A stretch of DNA of 64,000 nt from GCA-2733415 sp965178635 (GTDB lineage: Bacteria; Bacteroidota; Bacteroidia; Flavobacteriales; Flavobacteriaceae): the NCBI GenBank assembly GCA_965178635.1, contig CBCXVT010000036.1, forward strand, positions 163,169 through 227,168, written 5' to 3'. Positions 18,122 to 26,733 of the stretch are shown here, piece by piece. Under the pieces are notes generated by a model that saw only the letters and a list, made by a program, of their open reading frames with translations, was not told the DNA's origin and searched no databases. Numbering within the stretch: the stretch's first letter is position 1; the number at the start of each line of letters is the position of its first letter. The position numbers and the translations under genes were made by a program.

Positions 18122-18799
18122 TTAAGAGACTAATTGTTCATAAAAACCACCAATTTCTAACGCACTGTCTATAAAATGGATTTCATAAATCCAATAGCGC
18201 TCATTGCCTAAAATATCTTTATCACTCATTAAATCATGGTTATTGGGGTGGATGTAGTTAATTTCATCTTCACCAAGAATTTTCTCATGTGGGAAGTTCC
18301 CAGCCAAATGCCCGCAATGCGCATTACCATAAGTCCAACCGTATTTTTTTGCGAGTGCTTTTGTGTAGTTGTAAAACTCAGCGCCAGTTATGGTGTGTTT
18401 GTGTTCTTGGTAATACGTTTTTCCTTCTTCCCAAGCAAGTTCTACATCTCGCTGTAGTTTTAGTTTTCTGTCGTTTGTGCCCAGTACATAGGTTCTGCCA
18501 ATGTCAGCTTCCCAATCGTCAAATACAGGGCCGAAATCAAAAAATACAATATCATCGTCTTGTAATGTTAATACTGGTGGGTTTTCTTTATAAGGCAGCA
18601 ACGTGTTTTTGCCAGAACGGACAATACGCTTATGCCAAAACTTTTTAATACCAAACAATTCAAACGCTAAGTTGTAAACTTCTATGTTTAGTTCACGTTC
18701 GGTTTTTCCTGCTGTTACTAACGCACGGTCTTCAATAGCTTTGAATAGTGTGAGTGCTTTGGTTTCGGCTTCAACTAAATTCTGGTAAACTGCAGACAT
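18122..18799 (-). CDS. M24 family metallopeptidase (Xaa-Pro aminopeptidase-like)
   Basis: A 225-residue pita-bread fold protein of the creatinase/aminopeptidase P/methionine aminopeptidase superfamily. The expected metal ligands are visible: Asp in FFDFGP and in EADIGRTY (about 93-110), His in AHCGHLAGNFPH (about 162-173), Glu in YEIHFID (about 205) and a final Glu in GGFYEQLV. It lacks the N-terminal domain of aminopeptidase P, so the short form may have a different substrate. One base separates it from the upstream 62-residue gene (TAAcATG), implying translational coupling at the end of a five-gene run. Confidence 0.85.
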   Translation of the reverse strand: MSAVYQNLVEAETKALTLFKAIEDRALVTAGKTERELNIEVYNLAFELFGIKKFWHKRIVRSGKNTLLPYKENPPVLTLQDDDIVFFDFGPVFDDWEADIGRTYVLGTNDRKLKLQRDVELAWEEGKTYYQEHKHTITGAEFYNYTKALAKKYGWTYGNAHCGHLAGNFPHEKILGEDEINYIHPNNHDLMSDKDILGNERYWIYEIHFIDSALEIGGFYEQLVS

Positions 18800-18800
18800 G

Positions 18801-18989
18801 TTATTGTTGAGAGGTTAATAGTTGTTCGTACTCTTCAAATCGATGCTCTCTAATAGGCCTGATTTTAGGTTCTGTATTAAAATGTAATACCAAACAAGGG
18901 CTAATGTTTTTGTAACGCTCTACATATTCATAACGTACCAATTCCTTATTCTTGATGCGCTGCTTTATTTTGTTGTGATATGGGTACAT
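18801..18989 (-). CDS. small conserved-looking basic protein of unknown function
   Basis: A 62-residue protein rich in Arg, Lys, Tyr and Glu, with no signal peptide or membrane segment. A central ISPCLVLHFNTEPKIRPIRE stretch could form a beta hairpin. I do not recognise the family. Its reality is supported by position: it begins 3 bases after the SIMPL gene stop and ends 1 base before the M24 peptidase start, all on one strand. It may be a small partner of the peptidase; this is inference only. Confidence 0.65.
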   Translation of the reverse strand: MYPYHNKIKQRIKNKELVRYEYVERYKNISPCLVLHFNTEPKIRPIREHRFEEYEQLLTSQQ

Positions 18990-18992
18990 GAA

Positions 18993-19724
18993 TTAGTTTA
19001 CTTTATAGACTAGTTTCATTGTGATAGATGCTGTTTTTTCTCTTGAACTCGTGTTAAAAGTCCCGCCCCATGAATATCCTTCTTTAGAGTTTTGTCCCGT
19101 GATTTGGAACACGCCCATTTTTGCAGATTCTAAGTCGCCTAATTCACCTCCTGAATACTCAGATATTTTTTCTGCTCGTATTCTCGCGTCTTCTGTGGCT
19201 TTAGAAATCATTTCAATTTTTAAATCGGCTAATTTGGTGTAATAATAGCGTGGCGATTCTGAGTAAAATTGCACTCCTTGGTTTAATAACTCCGTTATTT
19301 CTCTTGATATTTTTTCAATTTTATCGACATTTTTCGATTCTATTTGTACCGATTGAGTGAGTTCATAACCAACAAACTCATCACCCATATAATCTCCGCT
19401 TTGGGAATACAGTTGTTTGGTTTTTTTATGTGATTTTACAGCGCTATAAATAAGCTGATCTGTATTAATGCCTTTGCTTGCTAAATAGGTGTTGACTACA
19501 GATTTATTGCGTTCTAAAGTTACATACGCTTGTTTTAAATCTATGTTTTGTGCGCCGAAACTTCCTTCCCAGACAATGAGGTCTGAAGAGAAATCTGTAT
19601 TTCCCAAGCCTGTCACTTGAATTTCACCTTCAACTTTGTTTCTGTCTGTATAAGCTTTTCCTAAAAATATGGAGGACGCAACTATGGCTATCCCAAAAAT
19701 AATGGCATTGGTATACTGTTTCAT
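18993..19724 (-). CDS. SIMPL domain (DUF541) periplasmic protein
   Basis: A 243-residue protein with an N-terminal membrane anchor or signal sequence (about 6-25, TNAIIFGIAIVASSIFLG). A SIMPL/DUF541 domain follows: EGEIQVTGLGNTDFSSDLIVW, then the long helix with KATEDARIRAEKISEYSG and the final beta strands KTASITMKLVYKV. Relatives include YggE of E. coli, linked to oxidative stress, and BP26 of Brucella, which forms ring-shaped oligomers in the periplasm. The molecular role is not known. It starts 1 base after the stop of the 54-residue membrane peptide gene. Confidence 0.88.
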   Translation of the reverse strand: MKQYTNAIIFGIAIVASSIFLGKAYTDRNKVEGEIQVTGLGNTDFSSDLIVWEGSFGAQNIDLKQAYVTLERNKSVVNTYLASKGINTDQLIYSAVKSHKKTKQLYSQSGDYMGDEFVGYELTQSVQIESKNVDKIEKISREITELLNQGVQFYSESPRYYYTKLADLKIEMISKATEDARIRAEKISEYSGGELGDLESAKMGVFQITGQNSKEGYSWGGTFNTSSREKTASITMKLVYKVN

Positions 19725-19725
19725 A

Positions 19726-19890
19726 TTAGTTGTTTTTATTACGTTTATTAGCTAAAGTTGTTCCTATACCAGCCCCAAGAGCAACACCAACACCTATCCA
19801 TAAACCAATGTTGTCTGTTAAAATGCCTACAAGTGTTCCTAAGCTTATTCCTATGGCCATTGGGATAGCTATTTGTTTGTTTTTTTTCAT
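19726..19890 (-). CDS. 54-residue glycine-rich membrane peptide
   Basis: A short gene readable on the minus strand from ATG 19890 to TAA 19726. It begins MKKNKQIAIPMAIGISLGT and has two glycine-zipper-like hydrophobic segments (about 8-23 and 29-46, the second IGVGVALGAGIGTTLA), then a basic tail. It is 12 bases after the stop of the TIR/NDT-like gene and 1 base before the SIMPL gene start (TAAtATG), with the same strand and tight spacing. This supports a real gene. Function is unknown; glycine-zipper peptides often oligomerise in membranes. Confidence 0.7.
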   Translation of the reverse strand: MKKNKQIAIPMAIGISLGTLVGILTDNIGLWIGVGVALGAGIGTTLANKRNKNN

Positions 19891-19902
19891 TGATAGTGGT
19901 TT

Positions 19903-20736
19903 TTAAAAAGGTAAATTATCTGCAATTATTGATAAAGGAAATTTTTTTTCAAAACTTCCTTTATCAGTAACTATTTCTAATAAAAGACTTCCGGCAATTG
20001 TATAACTTTCTTTTATTTCATCACCTTTCCATGATTGAGCTAACACTTTAGTGTTTGTTAATTCTAATTCAACCCAACCGTTTCTTGGTATTTTTTTCTG
20101 ATCAATAGATAGGCTATATCTATAATTATATTTTTTACTTAGAGATTTTCTACTTGAAACTTTTTTACCATTTTGTTTAATTGTCCAATCACTTTTAGAG
20201 TATAAATAGATACCCTGGATTTCTGGGGATACTTTATTCGTTTTATTTTCAATATCAAAGTTAAGATTAATGGAGGCTTCAGCATACTCTTCATTTGTCT
20301 CTAATTCTGAATTTGTTTTCAGTTCAATATTAAATGGAGATTTTTTTTGACTTTCGATTTCTTTTTTTGCCCACTTTAGATTTTTATCAAGATGGTTTTG
20401 TAAATGAACTATAGAGTCTCCATATACGATATGTCTTTTGTGTTTTAAGTCAAATGGAATGTTTTCAACTTCTTTTGTAATTAGAATACACAATTTTCCT
20501 ATAGAATGTGCGTAACCTAACTCATAAAAAACGTTAGGGTTTTTGGTTGATAAATCTGCAATTATAAAATCTGCTTCTTCAATTTCATTGTAAATTTTAT
20601 CAAGCATACCCTCATCAAATAATTCCTCATCTAATCTATATGCATGTATGTTGTTGTTTTTTGCTGTTTCTTTTATTCCAAGTTGATAAACATCATCAAA
20701 ATCCGAATTAAAAGGCATTATTACGAATGTTTTCAT
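19903..20736 (-). CDS. nucleoside 2-deoxyribosyltransferase/TIR-like fold protein with C-terminal beta domain
   Basis: A 277-residue cytoplasmic protein. Residues 1-135 look like a Rossmann-type domain: it starts MKTFVIMPFNSDFDDVYQLG and carries EADFIIADLSTKNPNVFYEL near 54-73 with GYAHSIGKLCILIT after it. This ADLSxxNPNVFYELGxAH motif marks a group related to nucleoside deoxyribosyltransferases and TIR-like domains, some of which cleave NAD or nucleotides. The catalytic candidate is the Glu of FYELG. Residues 150-277 appear beta-rich and may be a sensor or binding module; I do not recognise it. It is first in the run leading to the M24 peptidase gene. Anti-phage or stress use is possible but unproven. 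Confidence 0.72.
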   Translation of the reverse strand: MKTFVIMPFNSDFDDVYQLGIKETAKNNNIHAYRLDEELFDEGMLDKIYNEIEEADFIIADLSTKNPNVFYELGYAHSIGKLCILITKEVENIPFDLKHKRHIVYGDSIVHLQNHLDKNLKWAKKEIESQKKSPFNIELKTNSELETNEEYAEASINLNFDIENKTNKVSPEIQGIYLYSKSDWTIKQNGKKVSSRKSLSKKYNYRYSLSIDQKKIPRNGWVELELTNTKVLAQSWKGDEIKESYTIAGSLLLEIVTDKGSFEKKFPLSIIADNLPF

Positions 20737-20811
20737 TGAGTAGAGTTAAATTGTCAATATCTCAAATATACCACTTCTAGATTAAAGTAATATTTGATAA
20801 ATTGGATGGGT

Positions 20812-22188
20812 TTAAATAATCTTCTTAATCCATTTAAAATATTTAAACGGCACATATTTTAATGGTAAATCTAGCCATGTTGGTGTAGTAACAACAGCTC
20901 TTTTATTGCTAAATGCTAAGAAACTGTCTTTACCGTGGTATTTTCCCATACCGCTATTGCCAACACCTCCAAATGGGAGTTTGTGGTTACCAATATGCAT
21001 TAACGTATCATTAATACACGCGCCACCAGATGTTGTTTTTGCTAAGACCTCTTTCGCTTTGTTATTCTTTCCAAAATAATAAAACGCTAATGGTTTTTCA
21101 TTGTTATTTATATATGTGATAGGTTCATCAAGATGTTCAAAACTCATCACGGGTAAAATAGGTCCGAATATTTCGTTTTGCATAATCGTGAAATCAGGTT
21201 GCACATTATCAATAATAGTTGGTGCAACATATTTATTGTCTATATCAATGTCGCCACCTGTATGTATGTCGCCTTCATATAATAATTCAGACAATCGTTC
21301 TGTAGCGTTTTTATTAATAATACGTGGATAAAAACGACTTTCTTTTATGTTATCACCATACATTAATGTGATGTTTTTTGCAATTTTATTGAGCAATTCT
21401 TCTTTAATAGAACAGTGTGCAAAGAGATAATCTGGAGCAATACAGGTTTGTCCTGCATTGATTAATTTACCCCAAGCTATACGTTTGGCAGCAACATCAA
21501 TATTTGCATCTGCATCAACAATGCACGGACTTTTTCCACCCAATTCCAACACAACTGGAGTAAGGTGTTCTGCTGCGGCTTTCATAACTACTTTACCAAC
21601 TTTTGGACTTCCTGTAAAAAAGATGATGTCAAAACGTTTTGAGAATAGTATCGTATTTGTCTCTTTAGCGCCATGAACTACACTAATATAGTTGGAGTCA
21701 AAGGCTTCTGAAAGCATCTTTTCCATAACCTTTGCGATAGTTGGTGCATCTGGTGATGGTTTTAAAATGCTACAACATCCGGCAGATATTGCACCTACTA
21801 ATGTGTTTATGAGTAACTGGAATGGGTAATTCCACGGTGAAACAATTAAGGCTACACCTAAAGGTTCGCTGAGTATTTTACTTGAGGATGGCAACAGATG
21901 AATAGGTGTTGCTATTCGTTTTGGGGCTGCCCACTTTTTCAAATGTTTTATATGGTTGTCAATTTCTCCAGTAACAATACTAATTTCAGTTAGGTAGGCT
22001 TCTTCAGGCGATTTGTGTAAATCTTCCCATAAAGCGTCTTCAATTTGCGTTTGATACTGAAGAATCACCTTTTTTAACTTTCGCAATTGTGTAAGTCTGA
22101 AGCTAATGTCTTTAGTCTGTTGAGTTGTAAAAAAAGCTTTCTGACTATTGAGAAGTTGATTAATTATATGTTCTGAAGTCGCTGTCAT
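20812..22188 (-). CDS. aldehyde dehydrogenase, ALDH3-like
   Basis: A 458-residue NAD(P)-dependent aldehyde dehydrogenase oxidising aldehydes to acids. The general-base Glu lies in VLELGGKSPCIVDADANIDV (about 205-224) and the catalytic Cys in NAGQTCIAPDYLF (about 240-252). The nucleotide loop is FTGSPKVGKVVMKAA. The length, lack of an N-terminal extension and hydrophobic C-terminal tail (YVPFKYFKWIKKII) resemble the ALDH3/YwdH group that handles fatty or aromatic aldehydes, often at membranes. The substrate is inferred from family only. It stands alone between the NDT-like gene and the O-acylation cluster. Confidence 0.93.
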   Translation of the reverse strand: MTATSEHIINQLLNSQKAFFTTQQTKDISFRLTQLRKLKKVILQYQTQIEDALWEDLHKSPEEAYLTEISIVTGEIDNHIKHLKKWAAPKRIATPIHLLPSSSKILSEPLGVALIVSPWNYPFQLLINTLVGAISAGCCSILKPSPDAPTIAKVMEKMLSEAFDSNYISVVHGAKETNTILFSKRFDIIFFTGSPKVGKVVMKAAAEHLTPVVLELGGKSPCIVDADANIDVAAKRIAWGKLINAGQTCIAPDYLFAHCSIKEELLNKIAKNITLMYGDNIKESRFYPRIINKNATERLSELLYEGDIHTGGDIDIDNKYVAPTIIDNVQPDFTIMQNEIFGPILPVMSFEHLDEPITYINNNEKPLAFYYFGKNNKAKEVLAKTTSGGACINDTLMHIGNHKLPFGGVGNSGMGKYHGKDSFLAFSNKRAVVTTPTWLDLPLKYVPFKYFKWIKKII

Positions 22189-22291
22189 GTTTCGGGTACT
22201 TTTTTAATCCACAATAATCTATAAATACATGATTTAAGGTGTGAATCTCTCAAATATACTTATTCTAGTTCAGTAAATCTTGTGTTAAATC

Positions 22292-23950
22292 TTAAAACTG
22301 GAAATAAATAAAAGGTTGGAAGTCGGCGGCATATGTTTGATAGCAAAGAATAGAAACTACTATAGCGGTAAGTACTTTAACAACAAAATGACTGTTTATA
22401 AACTGTAATTGTACAGCATCTTTAAAACGGTAAGGTAGCCAATGTGCAATATAACCTAATGCCATAATTACAAATACGCTTTTGTATTCGATAAGTAATT
22501 GTAATGCGTTATCTAAATTCATATTATAGCAAATTTGATGGTATTGTTTGCTGATATGATCCATGCTATTTCCTCTAAAATACACTCTTGTAAATGTGAT
22601 GAATAAGAAGGTGATTCCTATTTTCCAAATGATTGCTAATGGGTGGTTGCTTTTCTCATACGGACTTACACGTCGCCAATATTTATAGACTAATATTCCT
22701 AGTCCGTTTAAGCCTCCCCAGATTACAAATTTCCAAGAAGCACCATGCCATAATCCACCAATTAACATGGTTAATAATATATTGATGTTGGTATTGAAGT
22801 GTTTGATGATTTTAGGAACAACCAAACACAACAACATTGCTAAAACCAATATGCCAATAATCACTAATGTGTAGGTATAACTCTTAAATGCAATTAAGAG
22901 CAGTGTTAGAAAGCTCAAACAGATGATGTATGATGCTGTGGTTCCGTTTCTGTTTCCTCCTAATGGTATGTATAAATAATCTTTCAACCATGTGGATAAT
23001 GAAATGTGCCAACGTTTCCAAAAATCACCACAATTGATAGCCTTATAAGGCGAGTTGAAGTTCTTTGGTAACTGATATCCCATTAATAATGCGATACCAA
23101 TTGCAATATCTGTATACCCTGAAAAATCACCATAAATTTGTAATGAATAGCCAAACAATGCCATAATGTTTGTGAAACCAGAAAACATTTCAGGGGCGTC
23201 AAACACACGATCTAAAAAGTTAGCCGCAATATAATCTGCAAATAACATTTTTTTAATGAGTCCGATTAATATCATGTAAACGGCTTTTCCGAAATCAGTT
23301 TTGGTAATGTTGATTTCCTTCCCGATTTGAGGAATAAAATCTGCTGCTCTAACTATTGGACCAGCAACTAATTGTGGGAAGAAACTCACGAAAAAACCAA
23401 AGTCAATAATATTGTTTATTGGTTTCAATTGCTTCCTGTAAATATCAACACTATAACTAATGGTTTGAAACGTATAGAATGAAATTCCTACTGGAAGAAT
23501 GATGCTATCAACTGTGAAATAATCTTGTTGAGCAATGGTATTTGTCCATAACGCCAAATGATTGATGACTTCATAATCTGTTTTAAATAAACTATTAAAG
23601 GAGTCAGTAAAGAAATAGGCGTATTTGAAATAACATAAAGTAGCTAAATTGATACAAACACTTATAGTAACTAAAATTTTCTTTTTAAGTATTGATTTAG
23701 TGTGATAAATGCCTTTTCCTAAAAAGAAATCATTAACCGTACTAAAAAGTAAAATACCAATAAATAACCCACTTGTTTTATAATAAAACAGTAAGCTGAC
23801 TGCAAATAAATATGTAATTCTAAGAGATTTCTTCTTGTAGATTATAGCGTAAATTAAATACACTAGCGCAAAGAATATCCAGAAACTTATTTGTGTAAAA
23901 AGTAATGGCGTGTCTTCTGAAAAACTGAATATGTCTAATAATCTATTCAA
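22292..23950 (-). CDS. MBOAT family O-acyltransferase (AlgI-like)
   Basis: A 552-residue multi-pass inner-membrane acyltransferase. Many hydrophobic segments run from about residue 15 to the end. MBOAT signatures are GDFSGYTDIAIGIALLMGY, CGDFWKRWHISLSTWLKDYL and the catalytic His in GGLWHGASWKFVIWGG (about 400-415). In AlgI or PatA systems such a protein passes acetyl groups across the membrane to a periplasmic SGNH partner. The best start is TTG at 23950, overlapping the upstream SGNH gene by 8 bases, with no nearby ATG. It is the last gene of the operon. Acceptor polymer unknown. Confidence 0.92.
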   Translation of the reverse strand: MNRLLDIFSFSEDTPLLFTQISFWIFFALVYLIYAIIYKKKSLRITYLFAVSLLFYYKTSGLFIGILLFSTVNDFFLGKGIYHTKSILKKKILVTISVCINLATLCYFKYAYFFTDSFNSLFKTDYEVINHLALWTNTIAQQDYFTVDSIILPVGISFYTFQTISYSVDIYRKQLKPINNIIDFGFFVSFFPQLVAGPIVRAADFIPQIGKEINITKTDFGKAVYMILIGLIKKMLFADYIAANFLDRVFDAPEMFSGFTNIMALFGYSLQIYGDFSGYTDIAIGIALLMGYQLPKNFNSPYKAINCGDFWKRWHISLSTWLKDYLYIPLGGNRNGTTASYIICLSFLTLLLIAFKSYTYTLVIIGILVLAMLLCLVVPKIIKHFNTNINILLTMLIGGLWHGASWKFVIWGGLNGLGILVYKYWRRVSPYEKSNHPLAIIWKIGITFLFITFTRVYFRGNSMDHISKQYHQICYNMNLDNALQLLIEYKSVFVIMALGYIAHWLPYRFKDAVQLQFINSHFVVKVLTAIVVSILCYQTYAADFQPFIYFQF

Positions 23951-25235
23951 TACTATCGTCTTTTCTTGTAATATGATTTAAAATGCTGTCTGGCTTGTGA
24001 TTCATTTCTTGTTCCCAAGCACGCACTAAAGCTTGTAATAACAAATCGGCTTTAATATTGTAGCCTTTTCGTGTAAAATGAATGCGATCTTTTGGCATTA
24101 ATTTGTTGTTATACCATTTTTGAGAGGAGATATAGCCCCCCATAATTTCGTAGAAATCCCAAACTGCCATGTGATATTGTTCAGATAACTCATAAATTAC
24201 TTGTGCAGCAACTTTAGTATTCGGATTGGCAAATAGTTTTTTATAGTAGGAATCGTTAGGTACAGTTAGTAAAATAGCGCAATCCGGATTTGCTTTTTGA
24301 ATAAACAAAATTAGCTGTTCATAATAGGCTTTATATTGCTCTGCATTAAAATGAAGTGTATAAGTGTCGTTGGTTCCAACAGAAATAATAAATAAATCTG
24401 GTTTGTAGAGTAGCAACTGTTGTTCAAAATATGCGGCGCGATTATAAAATTTAAAACTTGCGCCATTTACGCCAATAGTTGTGTATTCAATACCTGAGTT
24501 GTCATTCATCAATTCTAACCCCATCATTAAAAATTCAGAATCGACACTGGATGTAGTCTTTCTAACACAAATATCAAGATTACTAACTGTTGTATTTAAT
24601 GTAAATTCGATATAATGCGCGTCTGAGTTTCTTGTTTGGGAGGTCACTAAAGAATCATTTGCAACAATTACTTCATAATCATCAGACCATTCATTATAAA
24701 ACACACGCAATTTATTGAAGTCGTATGTGTTTTCTGAGAAGTTTCTATGATTTGCCTTAATGGTAATGTTTGAAATGGAGTCTTTAAATTTTGCGCTTAC
24801 ACCAGATAATCCCCAAGCGACGGAATCATTTCTTGAACATCTATAACCTTTCCAATCACCATCAAAAGTAACTTTGTAATTAGGCGGGTTGTTTGTTTTT
24901 GCCATTCTGTATGGGTAAATAAAACCGCGTTGCCCTTTAGCTTTGTCACTCATATTTTGCAGATAATGACGTAGTCTATTGGAATAAAAATCAGCTTGTA
25001 TGTGCGAACCTCCAATATGAAACACATGTAGGTTTTCGTCTTTATTCTTATAGATGTTATCAAGTTTATGATATAGTTTATGAAAAGCGACTGCGGAATC
25101 TGCGTGTTTGATTTTATTAGCTTCCCAATTGATAAAATCATACTGTTGTTGTAGACTATCAGTTATAACATAATCCTGACTGAATGCAAGAGTGCTACAA
25201 AAAATAAAGAAGAGATATGTTATTGTTTTAATCAT
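23943..25235 (-). CDS. exported SGNH/GDSL-like hydrolase or acetyltransferase (second in pair)
   Basis: A 430-residue exported protein with signal peptide 1-19 (ending LAFSQ). SGNH blocks are recognisable: block I HIGGSHIQADFYSNR (Gly-Gly-Ser in place of Gly-Asp-Ser), block III ISVGTNDTYTLHF and block V DRIHFTRKGYN with the catalytic Asp-x-x-His. Partnered MBOAT/SGNH proteins O-acetylate envelope polysaccharides or peptidoglycan, so acetyl transfer is at least as likely as hydrolysis. It overlaps both neighbours by 8 bases, indicating translational coupling. The middle part (about 160-250) is a beta-rich insert. Confidence 0.85.
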   Translation of the reverse strand: MIKTITYLFFIFCSTLAFSQDYVITDSLQQQYDFINWEANKIKHADSAVAFHKLYHKLDNIYKNKDENLHVFHIGGSHIQADFYSNRLRHYLQNMSDKAKGQRGFIYPYRMAKTNNPPNYKVTFDGDWKGYRCSRNDSVAWGLSGVSAKFKDSISNITIKANHRNFSENTYDFNKLRVFYNEWSDDYEVIVANDSLVTSQTRNSDAHYIEFTLNTTVSNLDICVRKTTSSVDSEFLMMGLELMNDNSGIEYTTIGVNGASFKFYNRAAYFEQQLLLYKPDLFIISVGTNDTYTLHFNAEQYKAYYEQLILFIQKANPDCAILLTVPNDSYYKKLFANPNTKVAAQVIYELSEQYHMAVWDFYEIMGGYISSQKWYNNKLMPKDRIHFTRKGYNIKADLLLQALVRAWEQEMNHKPDSILNHITRKDDSIE

Positions 25236-26727
25236 TGTCGTGTTGTTTTAGGTCTAAATACAATGACGTGAAAAATAATTCCGAAATGTATTTGGTGCCT
25301 TTTGGTGTAAAGTGAATATAATCTCCACCAACAAGGTTTTCGTTTACCCAATGCCCTATAGAATTTTTGCCACCCATGGCTTGAAACATATCCCAGTAAG
25401 CTACATTATTAGAGTTACAAACATCTTTTAGGCTTTGGTTTAGAAACGGTAATAACTCATAAGTTATCATTTCACCATTAACTGAAGTTGCTAAATCAGT
25501 TGGGCCTATGAATATGAAATCTATATTTGCTTTACGACGCCTCAACCATTTTATTTGATTACGAATGTTGTTCGTATAATTCGATACTGCCGTAGAATCT
25601 TTAATATATGGCACTGTGTTTCCGCCGAATTGCATAATCATAATTTTTGGGTCTAATTCTGATAGCATTCGCCCAAAATCAGCAGTATTATTTCTTGTAA
25701 ACAAAGACCCCGAAGCACCACGCATAGCTACATTGTCAATCTGTACACCTGTATTCCCGTCTAATGTGAGTCCGTAAAAATCAGGGCTAACTTTCCCTGT
25801 CAACTCTATTTTAAGATCAGTCGGTGTTCCTGGTAGTTTAATAGTATAATTGTGATAATTACCGTCAGTAATCAATGAATCACGCTGAATTAAATGCCCT
25901 TTTTCATACACTAAAACTTGAATAGGATTTGTGCAATTCCCATAATGTAAACCTATAGAAGGGAATGATCGAAATTTCTTATAAGTGATTTTTGAAGGTT
26001 GTATAGAAATAGAGGCGGTTGTTTCTGGAATGGAATCAATTGAAATACTATCATTAAAAACAGGAGTAAATCGTGAAGAGGATAAAAATACACCATATTT
26101 TTTATGCTTGAATCGCTTTTGAGTTCTATCAAAAATGGCATGGCGCTCCCATGTATCGCTATGTTTTACAACTGCGCTAATTTGATGGTAAGCCTGTTTG
26201 ATTGGTATAAATCCAGGACCACTTCCACCATACATGTGTTGTAATCGGTTTCGTAAATATCCTGTAATACGATCACCTTCTAGTTGAGAATCACCATAAT
26301 GTATGATACGACAATTTTTACTGTTGAGTTTACTTTTTAATGTTGTGATGAAATCCGGATTGTCCTTTGGGTAACTGATACGTTGAATTGAAGTTGTATC
26401 TATTTTAGAAAAATCTAAAGTAAAATTAACTGCTTTTTTCTCTGCATTTGGTTTGTGAGTGACTAAAGAATCGATACCTAAATTAATAGGTTCTACTTCA
26501 ATAGGTTCAATAGTTGTAGTAATTTGCTCAATAGTTTGTTTTACAGAATCAATTTTAATTTCTTTTAATTCAAAAAAAGAAGTTGATGTTGGGTATTTTA
26601 AACGATGTTGTTCAATAAAAAAACCTTCTTCTTTATTTTGTTCAGATGATAAAAATAACAAACCACCTAATGTCGCTAAAACAAGTAGCATGAATAAAGC
26701 AATTGATATGGGTTTTACTGATTTCAA
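25228..26727 (-). CDS. membrane-anchored SGNH hydrolase-like protein (first in pair)
   Basis: A 499-residue protein with an N-terminal anchor (about 6-26, PISIALFMLLVLATLGGLLF) and a long periplasmic part. SGNH block I is IIHYGDSQLEGDRITGYL, block III MQFGGNTVPYIKD and block V GGDYIHFTPKGTKYI with the Asp-x-x-His pair. It pairs with the following SGNH gene and the MBOAT gene as a likely O-acylation machine. The called start is TTG at 26727, 6 bases after the upstream stop; an ATG at residue 13 would cut into the anchor. The start is therefore uncertain. Confidence 0.82.
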   Translation of the reverse strand: MKSVKPISIALFMLLVLATLGGLLFLSSEQNKEEGFFIEQHRLKYPTSTSFFELKEIKIDSVKQTIEQITTTIEPIEVEPINLGIDSLVTHKPNAEKKAVNFTLDFSKIDTTSIQRISYPKDNPDFITTLKSKLNSKNCRIIHYGDSQLEGDRITGYLRNRLQHMYGGSGPGFIPIKQAYHQISAVVKHSDTWERHAIFDRTQKRFKHKKYGVFLSSSRFTPVFNDSISIDSIPETTASISIQPSKITYKKFRSFPSIGLHYGNCTNPIQVLVYEKGHLIQRDSLITDGNYHNYTIKLPGTPTDLKIELTGKVSPDFYGLTLDGNTGVQIDNVAMRGASGSLFTRNNTADFGRMLSELDPKIMIMQFGGNTVPYIKDSTAVSNYTNNIRNQIKWLRRRKANIDFIFIGPTDLATSVNGEMITYELLPFLNQSLKDVCNSNNVAYWDMFQAMGGKNSIGHWVNENLVGGDYIHFTPKGTKYISELFFTSLYLDLKQHDND

Positions 26728-26733
26728 TAGGTG

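Noticed and set aside
18289..18648. A 119-residue plus-strand frame inside the M24 peptidase gene
   Set aside because: Antisense shadow: the minus-strand gene has intact metal-binding residues and coupled neighbours.
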